Shown: one piece after another, positions 46,103 through 55,575 of the stretch
Position numbering within the stretch: position 1 is the stretch's first letter
Layout: each line of letters opens with the position of its first letter
Source of the DNA: Falsarthrobacter nasiphocae
GTDB taxonomy: Bacteria; Actinomycetota; Actinomycetes; Actinomycetales; Micrococcaceae
DNA length: 64,000 nucleotides
Direction: 5' to 3'
Assembly: GCF_031456275.1 (NCBI RefSeq)
Contig: NZ_JAVDUI010000001.1
Location: 1,694,965-1,758,964 of the forward strand
Program-made: the position numbers and the translations under genes
The notes under the pieces: generated by a model
The model's input: the letters and a program-made list of their open reading frames with translations, nothing else
The model's database searches: none
What the model was told of the DNA's origin: nothing

Positions 46103-46206
46103 CGATCCAACTCGCGGGAACGCCCGTCGAGAGGACAATGGGGCCCGCCCTCACGCCGAGCGAGAGACGACGGCGGCCCACTGAGTGTGAAGGTAGGGCC
46201 GCGGCC

Positions 46207-46581
46207 ATGCATCAGCCACGCGCAGACGAACGGAGGCTGGACTCCTACGAGGCGGTCCAGGACTCCGCACCGTTCCGAGAGCTCAAGAGCCGCCACCGGC
46301 GATTCGTCTTCCCCCTGGCGATCGCCTTTCTCGTCTGGTATTTCGCCTATGTCATTCTGGCGGCCTACGCGCACTCCTTCATGTCCATCAAGGTCATGGG
46401 CAACATCAACATCGGCCTGGTGTTCGGTCTTCTCCAGTTTGTGAGCACGTTTGTCATCACCGCGATGTACGTGCGCTTCGCGAACCGAACCATGGACCCG
46501 CTGGGCGAGGAGATCAGGGCCGACTACGCCGACGCCACGGGCCCCGCCCTCGGCTCCGCTGACAAGGAGGACCGCGCATGA
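46207..46581 (+). CDS. DUF485 membrane protein
   Basis: A 124-residue protein with two membrane segments (about residues 37-58 and 70-92). The family core reads SRHRRFVFPLAIAFLVWYFA, then YVILAAYAHSFMSIKV and NINIGLVFGLLQFVSTF. DUF485 proteins accompany acetate or solute:sodium symporters and probably assist them. I chose ATG 46207 because AGGG stands 8 bases upstream and the length matches the family. An in-frame ATG at 46138 with GAGAGGA close by would add 23 polar residues. The stop overlaps the actP start (ATGA). Confidence 0.85.
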   Translation: MHQPRADERRLDSYEAVQDSAPFRELKSRHRRFVFPLAIAFLVWYFAYVILAAYAHSFMSIKVMGNINIGLVFGLLQFVSTFVITAMYVRFANRTMDPLGEEIRADYADATGPALGSADKEDRA

Positions 46582-48185
46582 TTGCCGCGCCGACCATCGC
46601 CGCCGCCGTCGGGGACCCCGTCCTCAACATCTCGATTTTCGCGGCCTTCATCATCGTGACGATGATCATCGTCATCCGATCCTCGCGCGCCAACACCACG
46701 AGCGCGGACTACCTCGCGGGCGGGCACTCGTTCTCCGGCTCGCAGAATGGCCTCGCCATTGCCGGCGACTACCTCTCAGCGGCGTCGTTCCTCGGGATCG
46801 TCGGCGCTATCGCCGTCCAGGGGTACGACGGATTCCTCTACTCCATCGGATTCCTCGTGGCCTGGCTGGTGGCCCTCCTCCTCGTGGCGGAGCTCCTGCG
46901 CAACACGGGACGCTTCACGATGGCGGACGTGCTGAGCTTCCGGCTCCGTCAGCGCCCCGTGCGCATCGTCGCCGCCCTGACGACGCTCGCCGTCTGCTTC
47001 TTCTACCTCCTCGCACAGATGGCCGGCGCCGGCGGCCTTGTCTCCCTGCTCCTCGGGGTGGACTCCAAGACGGGCCAGTCGCTCGTCATCGCGGTGGTCG
47101 GCGTCCTCATGATCGCGTACGTCCTCATCGGCGGCATGAAGGGCACCACGTGGGTGCAGATCATCAAGGCCGTCCTCCTCATCCTCGGCGCGGGCATCAT
47201 GAGCGTCTGGGTGCTCGCCATGCACGGGTTCGACTTCTCGAGCCTCCTCGGCCACGCCGTGGAGACCACCGGGAAGCCGGAGCTGCTCGAGCCCGGCCTC
47301 AAGTACGGCAAGAACGACATCACCCGCCTCGACTTCGTCTCGCTGTCCCTGGCCCTCGTGCTGGGCACTGCCGGGCTGCCGCATGTGCTGATGCGCTTCT
47401 ACACCGTGCCGACGGCGAAGGAGGCCCGGCGGTCCGTCGTCGTCGCCATCATTCTCATTGGCCTCTTCTACCTGTTCACGCTGGTGCTGGGCTACGGCGC
47501 GGCCGCGCTCGTGGGCCAGGAAGCCATCGCCAAGGCGCCGGGCGGCGTCAACTCGGCGGCGCCGCTCCTCGCCTTCTCTCTCGGCGGCACAGTCCTCATG
47601 GGGCTCATCTCAGCGGTGGCCTTCGCCACGATCCTCGCCGTCGTGGCCGGCCTGACCCTCACGGCGGCCGCCTCGTTCTCCCACGACATCTATGCGAATG
47701 TCCTCAAGAAGGGGCAGAGCGATCCTCAGGCCGAGGTCAAGGTGGCCCGACGGACGGTCGTTGTCATCGGCATTCTCGCCATCGTGGGAGGCATCGGGGC
47801 GCAGGGACAGAACATCGCGTTCCTCGTGGCGCTCGCATTCGCCGTCGCCGCCTCCGCGAACCTCCCGACGATCCTCTACTCCCTCTTCTGGAAGGGGTTC
47901 ACGACGCGCGGGGCGATCTGGTCCATGCTGGGCGGCCTCATCGGCTCCCTCGTGCTCATCGCCCTCTCACCCGTCGTGAGCGGGGGGCCCACATCCATGA
48001 TCCCGGACGCGGACTTCGCGGTGTTCCCGCTGTCCAACCCCGGCATCGTGTCCGTCCCGCTCGCCTTCCTGCTCGGATGGATCGGCTCGGTCACCGACCG
48101 CGTCGGGGAGTCGCCCGCCAAGTATGCCGAGATGGATGTTCGGAGCCTGACCGGCATTGGGGCGGCCAAGGCTGTCGACCACTAG
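46578..48185 (+). CDS. actP: Cation/acetate symporter (ActP/MctC-like)
   Basis: A 535-residue solute:sodium symporter with about 13 hydrophobic segments. Family motifs are TTSADYLAGGHSFSGSQNGL, AIAGDYLSAASFLGIVGAIA, and the helix region LPHVLMRFYTVPTAKEARRS typical of ActP. It imports acetate and other short monocarboxylates. It is translationally coupled to the DUF485 gene and shares its CRP-like promoter. A hairpin terminator follows. Confidence 0.9.
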   Translation: MIAAPTIAAAVGDPVLNISIFAAFIIVTMIIVIRSSRANTTSADYLAGGHSFSGSQNGLAIAGDYLSAASFLGIVGAIAVQGYDGFLYSIGFLVAWLVALLLVAELLRNTGRFTMADVLSFRLRQRPVRIVAALTTLAVCFFYLLAQMAGAGGLVSLLLGVDSKTGQSLVIAVVGVLMIAYVLIGGMKGTTWVQIIKAVLLILGAGIMSVWVLAMHGFDFSSLLGHAVETTGKPELLEPGLKYGKNDITRLDFVSLSLALVLGTAGLPHVLMRFYTVPTAKEARRSVVVAIILIGLFYLFTLVLGYGAAALVGQEAIAKAPGGVNSAAPLLAFSLGGTVLMGLISAVAFATILAVVAGLTLTAAASFSHDIYANVLKKGQSDPQAEVKVARRTVVVIGILAIVGGIGAQGQNIAFLVALAFAVAASANLPTILYSLFWKGFTTRGAIWSMLGGLIGSLVLIALSPVVSGGPTSMIPDADFAVFPLSNPGIVSVPLAFLLGWIGSVTDRVGESPAKYAEMDVRSLTGIGAAKAVDH

Positions 48186-48203
48186 GCACGGCGACGCTGC
48201 GAA

Positions 48204-48245
48204 CACCGACGGGGCTCGGGCCAGACGGCTCGGGCCCCGTCGGTG
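48204..48245 (+). terminator. Hairpin terminator after actP
   Basis: A perfect 12-bp stem, CACCGACGGGGC / GCCCCGTCGGTG, with an 18-base loop begins 18 bases after the stop. The 150 bases that follow up to the next start hold nothing else that I can support. Confidence 0.7.
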
Positions 48246-48394
48246 CTCCGCCCACCCGTCCCAGAGGGCGCGCCTCCAAGCGCTCGACGTGGAATATCCG
48301 GCGCGCCGGGGCAGTTGACAGGCGAGAGCGAATGACGGACGGCGCAGCGAAGACGGCGCCGCCTCAGATCCCCTTCGAACGTTTGGAAGAGAAT

Positions 48395-49552
48395 ATGCAG
48401 TTTGGACTTTTCACCGTCGGTGACGTCACCACGGACCCGGTCAGCGGCCGCACCCCCACCGAGCACGAGCGCATCAAGAACACGGTGGAGATGGCCAAGC
48501 TCGCCGACGAGGTCGGCCTCGACGTGTTCGCCACGGGGCAGCACCACAACCCGCCGTTCATCGCCCCGGCCAACCCGGCGATCTTCATGGCGCACCTGGC
48601 CAGCCAGACGAAGAACATCATCCTTTCGACGTCCACGACGCTCATCACGACGACCGACCCCGTCCGCATCGCCGAGGACTACGCCTACGCGCAGCATCTC
48701 GCCGACGGCCGCGTGGACCTCATGCTCGGCCGCGGCAACACGGGCCCCGTCTACCCGTGGTTCGGCAAGGACATCCGCGAGGGCATCCCGCTCGCGATCG
48801 AGAACTACGCGCTCCTGCACAAGCTGTGGCGTGAGGAGAACGTCTCTTGGGACGGCAAGTTCCGCACCCCGCTCCAGGGGTTCACGTCGACGCCCCGGCC
48901 GCTCGACGGCGTGCCGCCCTTCGTCTGGCACGGGTCCATCCGCAGCCCCGAGATCGCCGAGCAGGCCGCCTACTACGGCGACGGCTTTTTCCACAACCAC
49001 ATCTTCTGGCCGCCCCAGCACGCCAAGCAGATGGTGGACTTCTACCGCCAGCGCTTCGAGCACTACGGCCACGGCCGCGCGCAGGACGCCATCGTCGGCA
49101 TCGGAGGCCAGACCTACATGGAGTCCTCCTCGAGCGCGGCGCGCGAGCATTTCCGCCCCTACTTCAACAACGCACCCGTCTACGGAGGCTCCGGGACCCT
49201 GGAGCAGTTCACGGAGCAGACGCCGCTCACGGTGGGCACCCCGGAGGAAGTCATCGAGCGCACGCTCGGTTTCCGGGACTACATCGGCGACTACCAGCGC
49301 CAGCTGTTCCTCGTCGACCACGCAGGCCTGCCGCACGCGGACGTCATGAAGCAGATCGAGCTCCTCGGCACGGTCGTCGTCCCCGAGCTGCGCAAGGAGA
49401 TGGGGACCCGGCGTGCGCCCGGCGTACCGGACGCGCCCTCGCATGCGTCCCTCGTCGCGGCCCGCGCCGCTGCAGGAGACGGGGCGCCGGAGCCGGGGCC
49501 CCGTGCCCCGCAGGCGGACGACGTCACCGGCACGCGCGCCGAAGAGCGCTGA
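48395..49552 (+). CDS. LLM-class flavin-dependent oxidoreductase (CE1758-type)
   Basis: A 385-residue luciferase-like TIM-barrel enzyme that uses reduced FMN. It starts MQFGLFTVGDVTTDP, then EVGLDVFATGQHHNPPFIAP and ADGRVDLMLGRGNTGPVYPW, with PPFVWHGSIRSPEIAEQAAY later, close to the Arthrobacter/Corynebacterium subgroup partnered with an FMN reductase. ATG 48395 was preferred because the family begins here and GGAAGAG stands 4 bases upstream. ATG 48332 would add 21 residues. A disordered Ala/Pro tail of about 45 residues ends the protein. The FMN reductase gene follows after 12 bases. The substrate is unknown. Confidence 0.9.
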   Translation: MQFGLFTVGDVTTDPVSGRTPTEHERIKNTVEMAKLADEVGLDVFATGQHHNPPFIAPANPAIFMAHLASQTKNIILSTSTTLITTTDPVRIAEDYAYAQHLADGRVDLMLGRGNTGPVYPWFGKDIREGIPLAIENYALLHKLWREENVSWDGKFRTPLQGFTSTPRPLDGVPPFVWHGSIRSPEIAEQAAYYGDGFFHNHIFWPPQHAKQMVDFYRQRFEHYGHGRAQDAIVGIGGQTYMESSSSAAREHFRPYFNNAPVYGGSGTLEQFTEQTPLTVGTPEEVIERTLGFRDYIGDYQRQLFLVDHAGLPHADVMKQIELLGTVVVPELRKEMGTRRAPGVPDAPSHASLVAARAAAGDGAPEPGPRAPQADDVTGTRAEER

Positions 49553-49564
49553 GAGGAGAGCACC

Positions 49565-50302
49565 ATGAGCACCCCCAGGTACAGCCTCGTCGTCGTCAGC
49601 GGCGGCCTGAGCGAGGAGTCGGCGACGCACCGCCTCGGCGATGCGCTCGCGGCAGCCGTCGTCGAGCGCGGGAAGGAGGCGGGGGTGGTGGTGACGCCAC
49701 GGCGCATCGCCATCCGCGACCTCGCGCAGGAGATCGCCTCCGCGTCCATCACGGGCTTCGCCGCAGGCGAGCTCGCTGAGGCCTATGACGCGGTGGCGGA
49801 CGCGGATGCGGTCATCGCCGTCTCACCGACGTACAAGGCGAGCTTCACGGGCCTGTTCAAGGCCTTCTGGGATGTGACCCCGGACGGCATCATGTCTGGC
49901 GTGCCAGTGATCCTCGGCGCCACGGGAGGGTCACCGCGACACTCCCTCATGACGGACACGGCCCTGCGCACCCTCTTCGCCTACATGAAGGCCTGCGTTG
50001 CCCCGACCGGCATCTATGTCGCGGCGGAGGACTGGGGCCAGCGCAGCCTCGAGGCGCGCATCGGCGAGGCCGCGGACGAGCTCGTCCGCGCCCTGGGCTT
50101 CTCGACCCCGCCAGCCCCGCCGGCCCGGGACGCGGGCGAGCCAGGGGAGTCCGAGGACGCGGGCCAGGCCCCGACGGTGGGCCGGGCCAACCTGGAGGAA
50201 CTGCAGCGCCCGAACGCGCGCCGCACGCTGGCGGGCACCCGCAGCCGAGCTCGGGACCCGTTCACGGACGTCCCGACCATGGAGGACATGCTCAAGCGTT
50301 AG
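49565..50302 (+). CDS. LLM-partnered NADPH-dependent FMN reductase (CE1759-type)
   Basis: A 245-residue flavodoxin-like flavin reductase that supplies reduced FMN to the preceding oxidoreductase. It begins YSLVVVSGGLSEESATHRLGD, with ADAVIAVSPTYKASFTGLFKAFWD and GVPVILGATGGSPRHSLM. The length and motif order fit the CE1759 family. GAGAGGAGAG directly precedes the ATG. The last 60 residues are a charged tail ending TDVPTMEDMLKR. Confidence 0.9.
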   Translation: MSTPRYSLVVVSGGLSEESATHRLGDALAAAVVERGKEAGVVVTPRRIAIRDLAQEIASASITGFAAGELAEAYDAVADADAVIAVSPTYKASFTGLFKAFWDVTPDGIMSGVPVILGATGGSPRHSLMTDTALRTLFAYMKACVAPTGIYVAAEDWGQRSLEARIGEAADELVRALGFSTPPAPPARDAGEPGESEDAGQAPTVGRANLEELQRPNARRTLAGTRSRARDPFTDVPTMEDMLKR

Positions 50303-50375
50303 TCGGCATCGAAGCGTGAGGCGGCACCGAGCCGCAGGCGCGTGAGGAGCCTCGCCGGCGAGTGGCCCACCCGGG

Positions 50376-51245
50376 CTACTCGCCGGCGATCTCCGATTCG
50401 TGGGACCCGAGAGGCATGGACTCGCCGTAGAGGGGCACGGCGTGCGGCCGCTTCGGCAGGATGCCGTCTCCCGAGGACTGGTTTCGCAGCCGCCGGACCA
50501 CCCACGGGACGAGGTGCTGCCTCGCCCACCGCAGGTCGTCCACGCGCGCCTCGCGCCACGCCCGGACCGGCTCGGCCTCGACGGTCTCGGGGGAGAGGTC
50601 GTGCGGGACCTGGAGCGCGTCGAGCGCCATGCCCGCGATCGTCTGGTGCCCCAGCGGGGAGAAGTGGAGCCGGTCGGCGTGCCACATGGGCTTCGCCTTG
50701 AGCTCGTGCAGGTTCCACATGTCCGCCACCACCGCGTCGTGACGCGCGGCAATGCCGCGGATGTGCTCGTTGTAGATGGCCACGCGCCCGCGGACGCCGC
50801 CCAGGACGGGCGTGCTTCCCACGTCCGGCCCCGTGAACAGCAGGATTGTCGCACCCGAGGTTGCGAGGATGCTGACCAGCGCCTCGAGACGCGCCGCAAT
50901 GACGTCCGGGTCGCCCCCGGGGCGGATGCAGTCGTTGCCGCCCGCACAGAGGCTGATGAGGTCCGGCTGCAGCTCGAGCGCGCGGGCCGTCTGCTCGTCC
51001 CGGATCTGGTCAAGCAGGCGCCCTCGGACGGCGAGGTTGGCGTACGAGAAGTCCTCCTGGGTGGAGGCGAGGACCTCCGCGACGCGGTCCGCCCAGCCAC
51101 GGTGCCCGCCGTCCGGGAGGGGATCCCCGATGCCTTCCGTGAATGAGTCGCCCAGGGCCACGAATCTGTGCCACGGGTGGACGACCCCCTCTGCATCCGA
51201 GGGCGTGCCGGGCTGGGCGGGGCTGGTCTGAGGGTCTTGGGTCAT
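50376..51245 (-). CDS. SGNH/GDSL-type hydrolase
   Basis: A 289-residue esterase-fold protein. Block I is FVALGDSFTEGIGDPL with the catalytic Ser. Block III is SLCAGGNDCIRPGGDP with the Asn, and block V is HADRLHFSPLGHQTIA with Asp and His. No signal peptide is seen, so it is probably cytoplasmic. Similar Micrococcales proteins are annotated only as SGNH hydrolases, and the substrate is unknown. ATG 51245 was chosen because GAAAGGA lies 10 bases upstream; the frame stays open to 51293. It is divergent from the esterase gene. CTCGCCGGCGA repeats at its 3' end (50351-50389) form a hairpin that can terminate it or the FMN reductase transcript. Confidence 0.88.
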   Translation of the reverse strand: MTQDPQTSPAQPGTPSDAEGVVHPWHRFVALGDSFTEGIGDPLPDGGHRGWADRVAEVLASTQEDFSYANLAVRGRLLDQIRDEQTARALELQPDLISLCAGGNDCIRPGGDPDVIAARLEALVSILATSGATILLFTGPDVGSTPVLGGVRGRVAIYNEHIRGIAARHDAVVADMWNLHELKAKPMWHADRLHFSPLGHQTIAGMALDALQVPHDLSPETVEAEPVRAWREARVDDLRWARQHLVPWVVRRLRNQSSGDGILPKRPHAVPLYGESMPLGSHESEIAGE

Positions 51246-51317
51246 GTGGTGAGCGTCCTTTCTCTCGGGGGCGCGGTGCGTGGTGGATTCCACGCTGTCT
51301 CCAGTACGTTTGAAGGC

Positions 51318-51944
51318 ATGAATGGGGAACTCACATCACGCTACTCGCACGAGCCGAAGCGCGACGGGACCGAGGACCTCCTCGTCCTTCTGCACGGGTA
51401 CGGCAGCCACGAGATGGACCTCCTGGGGCTCGCGCCCATGCTGCCGGACGGCCTTGTCTGCGTCGGGCTGCGCGCGCCGTTGCCCGCTGGCCCCGGGTTC
51501 GCGTGGTTCGCGCTCTCGAGCGACATCAGCTTCCGTCCGTCCGACGTCCTCGACGCGGGCGAGGCCGTGGCCCGCTGCATCAGCGCCGACCTCCGGCCCT
51601 CCGACTTCCGCAGCGTCAGCCTCCTCGGCTTCTCGCAGGGGATGGCGGTTGCGAGCGCGGCGGCGTCCCGCGTTGACGGGGATCTCGCCGCCGTCGTCGG
51701 GCTCTCCGGCTTCTGGGCGGAAGGGGACGACGACGCGGCTGCGCCGGTGTCAGGCCGCCCCGTCTTCTGGGGCCGCGGCAGCGCGGACCCGGTCATCCCG
51801 GCCCGGTATATCGAGCAGACGCGCCGCGTGCTCTCCGGCGCGCCCAATGTGACGGAGCGCGTCTACGAGGGCCTCGGGCACTCGGTGTGCGCCGAGGAGA
51901 TGGAGGACGTCTCCGCGTTCCTCAGCGAGGCTCTCGCTCGATGA
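51318..51944 (+). CDS. Phospholipase/carboxylesterase-family alpha/beta hydrolase
   Basis: A 208-residue alpha/beta hydrolase. LLVLLHGYGSHEMDLLGL forms the oxyanion region, SLLGFSQGMAVASAA is the nucleophile elbow (G-F-S-Q-G), GSADPVIPARYIEQT carries the Asp and YEGLGHSVCAEEME the His. This is the acyl-protein thioesterase/carboxylesterase type. TACGTT (51305-51310) stands 7 bases before the ATG, so a leaderless transcript is likely. Its last 23 bases overlap the antisense S4 gene tail to tail. Confidence 0.87.
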   Translation: MNGELTSRYSHEPKRDGTEDLLVLLHGYGSHEMDLLGLAPMLPDGLVCVGLRAPLPAGPGFAWFALSSDISFRPSDVLDAGEAVARCISADLRPSDFRSVSLLGFSQGMAVASAAASRVDGDLAAVVGLSGFWAEGDDDAAAPVSGRPVFWGRGSADPVIPARYIEQTRRVLSGAPNVTERVYEGLGHSVCAEEMEDVSAFLSEALAR

Positions 51945-52227
51945 CCGCCGCCTGGCCGTTGAGGCGCACCCAGTCGCCGGGCACGAGCTGGCGGCCCCGG
52001 CGCGTGTCGATCTCGCCGTTGACGGTCACGAGGCCCTCGCCGATGACGAGCTTGGCCTCGGAGCCGTCCTCGACGAGGTTGGCGAGCTTGAGGGCCTGGC
52101 CGAGCCGGATGCTCTCGTCGCGGATGGGCAGGGGCTCAGCGCCTCGCGGGGCCGGGGGACGGGGCGTGCCTGTGCCGGAGGCGGTGGGGGCTTCGCCCGA
52201 GGAGGGGCGCTCGCGGTTCTCAGTCAT
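51922..52227 (-). CDS. S4-domain RNA-binding protein (YbcJ-like)
   Basis: A 101-residue protein. The Ser/Pro/Gly-rich N-terminal 40 residues are followed by a complete S4 fold: ESIRLGQALKLANLVEDG, then EAKLVIGEGLVTVNGEIDTR and GRQLVPGDWVRLNG. Such single-domain S4 proteins bind structured RNA, often on the ribosome. ATG 52227 follows GAGGAAG at about 9 bases. Its start codon shares the bases CATG with the oppositely directed start of the DUF606 gene, and its 3' end overlaps the esterase gene by 23 bases. Confidence 0.85.
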   Translation of the reverse strand: MTENRERPSSGEAPTASGTGTPRPPAPRGAEPLPIRDESIRLGQALKLANLVEDGSEAKLVIGEGLVTVNGEIDTRRGRQLVPGDWVRLNGQAAVIEREPR

Positions 52228-53143
52228 GCTCGTATTCTTCCTCATCGCCGTGGCGGCGGGGCTGACGATGCCCGTCCAGTCCCGGGCCAACGGGGCGCTG
52301 GGGCAGTACCTCAAGGACCCGATCGCCGCCGCGACGGTCAGCTTCGGCTCCGGGCTGCTTCTCCTCGTCCTCGTCCTCATCCTTGTCCCTGGCCCCCGGG
52401 CGGCGGCGCGGTCCATTGTGCCGGTCCTGCGCAACCGGACGATTCCGCGCTACTACGTCCTCGCCGGGCTGATCGGCGCCTTTGTCGTCGTCGCCCAGTC
52501 CGCCTCGGTCCCGTTCATCGGGATCGCCCTCTTCACCGTGGGGGTCGTCGGGGCGCAGTCCGTCTCGGGCCTCCTCGTGGACCACTGGGGGCTGGCGCCG
52601 GGCGGACGGCGGCGGATCACCCCCGCGCGCGTCATCGGCGTCGTCCTCATGATTGCCGCCGTGGCGCTGTCCGTCTCCGGGCGCCTGAACGCGGGCCCGG
52701 GCGTGGCGTGGTGGATGGCGCTGCCGCTCGCCGCGGGCTTCCTCATGAGCTTCCAGCAGGCCGCCAACGGCCACTCCGCGCGGGCCTACGGCTCCCCGCT
52801 CGCGGCCACGGCTGTGAACTTCCTCGCAGGCTTCCTCGGGCTCACGGCGCTGTGGGCGCTCTTGCACCTGGGCCAGGGCTTCCCCCGGCTGGGAGGGGAG
52901 TGGTGGATGTATCTCGGCGGCCTGTGCGGCTGCGTGTTCATCGCCGTCAACGCGTGGCTCCTCAGGCATCTCGGCGTCCTCGCGACCGTCATCGGGACGG
53001 TCGCCGGCCAGCTGCTCGGCTCGCTTGTCCTCGACCTCGTCCTGCCCGCGCCCGGGAGCCGGGTCGGCCCCGAGACGGTCGCGGGCCTGCTTCTCACGTT
53101 CGCCGCCATGGGCATCATGAACATCCGCGCCCGGAACCGTTAG
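52226..53143 (+). CDS. DUF606 (YdcZ-like) DMT-superfamily transporter
   Basis: A 305-residue membrane protein with about ten hydrophobic segments in two similar halves. The DUF606 hallmark MPVQSRANGALGQYLKDP at about residue 15 and AATVSFGSGLLLLV are followed in the second half by FQQAANGHSARAYGSPLAAT and AVNFLAGFLGL. Substrate unknown. ATG 52226 begins directly at the first membrane helix; the longer reading overlaps the divergent S4 gene and adds low-complexity sequence. No Shine-Dalgarno is visible at suitable distance. Confidence 0.83.
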   Translation: MLVFFLIAVAAGLTMPVQSRANGALGQYLKDPIAAATVSFGSGLLLLVLVLILVPGPRAAARSIVPVLRNRTIPRYYVLAGLIGAFVVVAQSASVPFIGIALFTVGVVGAQSVSGLLVDHWGLAPGGRRRITPARVIGVVLMIAAVALSVSGRLNAGPGVAWWMALPLAAGFLMSFQQAANGHSARAYGSPLAATAVNFLAGFLGLTALWALLHLGQGFPRLGGEWWMYLGGLCGCVFIAVNAWLLRHLGVLATVIGTVAGQLLGSLVLDLVLPAPGSRVGPETVAGLLLTFAAMGIMNIRARNR

Positions 53144-53207
53144 TCTTAAGTCTTCAAGGATCCCCGTCCTGCACCCACCAGATCCCCGCCGTCGAAAGGC
53201 CTGAACC

Positions 53208-54590
53208 GTGGCTGAAAAGTCTGCCCTCGAGTCCGTCATCTCCTTGGCCAAGCGCCGGGGCTTCGTCTTCCAGGCGGGCGAGATCTACGGCGGCTCCCGC
53301 TCCGCATGGGACTATGGACCACTCGGCGTGGAGCTCAAGGAGAACATCAAGCGCCAGTGGTGGCAGACCTTCGTGCGCTCTCGCGCAGACATGGTCGGCC
53401 TGGACTCGAGCGTCATCATCCCGACACCGGTCTGGCACGCGTCGGGGCACGTTGCGACCTTCACGGACCCGCTCGTCGAGTGCCTCTCGTGCCACCGCCG
53501 CCTCCGGCAGGACCACCTCATCGAGGCGTACGAGGAGAAGAAGGGCCGCGCCCCGGAGAACGGCATGGCGGACATCGCCTGCCCCAACTGCGGAACCAAG
53601 GGCCAGTGGACCGAGCCCCAGAACTTCTCGGGCCTCATGAAGACGTTCCTCGGCCCGGTCGACAACGAGGAGGGGCTGCACTACATGCGCCCCGAGACCG
53701 CGCAGGGCATCTTCGTCAACTTCAACAACGTCGTCACGGCGGCCCGCAAGAAGCCGCCGTTCGGCATCGGCCAGATCGGCAAGGCGTTCCGCAACGAGAT
53801 CACGCCCGGCAACTTCATCTTCCGCACGCGCGAGTTCGAGCAGATGGAGATCGAGTACTTCACCGCCCCGGACGAGGCGGACGAGCACTTCAAGCGCTGG
53901 GTCGAGGACTGCTACAATTGGTTTGTCGACCTCGGCATCTCGGAGGAGAACCTCCGCAAGCTCGACGTCCCCGAGGCGGACCGCGCACACTACTCCGCCG
54001 GCACGATCGACCTCGAGTACAAGTTCGGATTCCAGGGCGGCGCGTGGGGCGAGCTCATGGGCGTGGCCAACCGCACCGACTTCGACCTGACGAACCACTC
54101 CGAGGCCTCCGGCCAGAAGCTCCAGTACTTCGACCAGACCACGGGCGAGCGGTACACCCCGTACGTCATCGAGCCCTCCTTCGGCCTGACGCGCGCCATG
54201 ATGGCGTTCCTCATCGAGGCCTACCACGAGGACGAGGCCCCCAACACGAAGGGCGGCGTCGACGTGCGCACCGTGCTGCGCCTCGATCCGCGACTGGCAC
54301 CGGTCAAGGCCGCCGTGCTGCCGCTGTCCAAGAAGGCCGAGCTCGTCGAGCCCTCGCAGAAGCTCGCCGCGGAGCTGCGCCGCCAGTGGAACATCGACGT
54401 CGACGACTCCGGGGCAATCGGACGCCGCTACCGCCGCCAGGACGAGATCGGCACGCCGTTCTGCATCACCGTGGACTTCGACACCCTCGAGGACCAGGCC
54501 GTGACCATCCGCGAGCGCGACTCGATGCAGCAGGAGCGCGTGGCCCTCGACAAGGTCCGCGGATACCTCGCAGAACGCCTCCTGGGCTGA
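53208..54590 (+). CDS. glyS: Glycyl-tRNA synthetase (alpha2 type)
   Basis: A 460-residue class II aminoacyl-tRNA synthetase that charges tRNA-Gly. It begins [20 protein letters not shown], then [20 protein letters not shown]. Motif 2 is [20 protein letters not shown] with [11 protein letters not shown], and motif 3 is [14 protein letters not shown]. It uses a GTG start with GAAAGG 10 bases upstream. The anticodon-binding domain ends [20 protein letters not shown]. It heads a tight gene series with GNAT, dusB and dgt. Confidence 0.96.
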   Translation: MAEKSALESVISLAKRRGFVFQAGEIYGGSRSAWDYGPLGVELKENIKRQWWQTFVRSRADMVGLDSSVIIPTPVWHASGHVATFTDPLVECLSCHRRLRQDHLIEAYEEKKGRAPENGMADIACPNCGTKGQWTEPQNFSGLMKTFLGPVDNEEGLHYMRPETAQGIFVNFNNVVTAARKKPPFGIGQIGKAFRNEITPGNFIFRTREFEQMEIEYFTAPDEADEHFKRWVEDCYNWFVDLGISEENLRKLDVPEADRAHYSAGTIDLEYKFGFQGGAWGELMGVANRTDFDLTNHSEASGQKLQYFDQTTGERYTPYVIEPSFGLTRAMMAFLIEAYHEDEAPNTKGGVDVRTVLRLDPRLAPVKAAVLPLSKKAELVEPSQKLAAELRRQWNIDVDDSGAIGRRYRRQDEIGTPFCITVDFDTLEDQAVTIRERDSMQQERVALDKVRGYLAERLLG

Positions 54591-54594
54591 TTCG

Positions 54595-55575
54595 ATGACC
54601 GTCACGTACCGCGAGTGGAAAGACGGGGACGACCTCGCCCTCCTGGAGCTGTGGCCGGACGCCGGGGATCACCAGTCTCTCGTTGACCGTGCCCTCCTCC
54701 AGGGGCGCTCGGACGCACCCTTTGCCCGCGGCATCGTGGCGGAAGACGAGGGCATCCCCGTCGCAGCCGGGTCGGTCGCCGTGTCCCCGCTGCACCCGGA
54801 GCGAGCCTGGATCTACGTGGAGGTGGCGCCCCAGGTGCGCCGCCAGGGGATCGGGGCTGAGCTCGCCCGTCGGCTTGCCGCCGAGCTGAGCTCCGCCGCG
54901 TCGTCGGGCGCATCCCCAACCGCCCAGCTGAAGGCGAGGTGGGCCAGCGCGGGGAACCCGGGCGCCGAGCGCCTGGCCGCGAGGCTCGGGCTCGAGACCA
55001 TCCAGGTCTCCCGGCAGGTGGAAGTGGCGCCCAAGGCCGTCCCGTTCCCTGACTTCGAGGACGCCTCGGCGGGGACGCGGCACGTCACGGACATCGCCAC
55101 CGGCTCCGTGGAGCTCACGCTCGCCGCGCAGCGCTTCTACGACGCCGTCCACGCCTCGTGGGACCCCGCTGTGACGACGCCCGGGCAGATCGCCCGCATG
55201 CTCCTGTCCCCGCAGGCAGGGGCCCACGGTGCCCTCGTGGTCCGCTCGGGGTCGCCGCTGCCCGAGGACGCCCCGGAGGGGGCCCGTGCGGGGGCCATCC
55301 GGGCCTTCGCCATCAGCTACGCCCAGGAGCGCGCCGAGCCCGGGGACGAGGCCGCTGACGTGCTCATCGGGTGGGACCCCGAGACGGACGAGGACACGCA
55401 GATCCGCGCCATCGCTGACCTGCTCGGCGTCATGGCGGCGGAGCGGCCGGTGAGCGTCGAGGTGGACAGCTCCATGGCACCGCTCGTGCGCGTCCTCGCG
55501 GCACTGGAGAAGGACGGGACGGCCCGCGTCACGTCGTCGACGACCATCGCGGCCACGCGAGGAGAGGGCGCATGA
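54595..55575 (+). CDS. Tandem GNAT-domain acetyltransferase
   Basis: A 326-residue protein. The N-terminal GNAT domain (about residues 1-145) starts VTYREWKDGDDLALLELW and has the acetyl-CoA loop VEVAPQVRRQGIGAELARRL. The C-terminal half (about 155-326) is similarly organised but lacks a clear acetyl-CoA loop; it contains VLIGWDPETDEDTQIRAIAD and ends VRVLAALEKDGTARVTSSTT. The tandem layout recalls MshD-like enzymes, but mycothiol-specific residues are not evident to me. It lies 4 bases after glyS and overlaps dusB (ATGA). Substrate unknown. Confidence 0.78.
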   Translation: MTVTYREWKDGDDLALLELWPDAGDHQSLVDRALLQGRSDAPFARGIVAEDEGIPVAAGSVAVSPLHPERAWIYVEVAPQVRRQGIGAELARRLAAELSSAASSGASPTAQLKARWASAGNPGAERLAARLGLETIQVSRQVEVAPKAVPFPDFEDASAGTRHVTDIATGSVELTLAAQRFYDAVHASWDPAVTTPGQIARMLLSPQAGAHGALVVRSGSPLPEDAPEGARAGAIRAFAISYAQERAEPGDEAADVLIGWDPETDEDTQIRAIADLLGVMAAERPVSVEVDSSMAPLVRVLAALEKDGTARVTSSTTIAATRGEGA

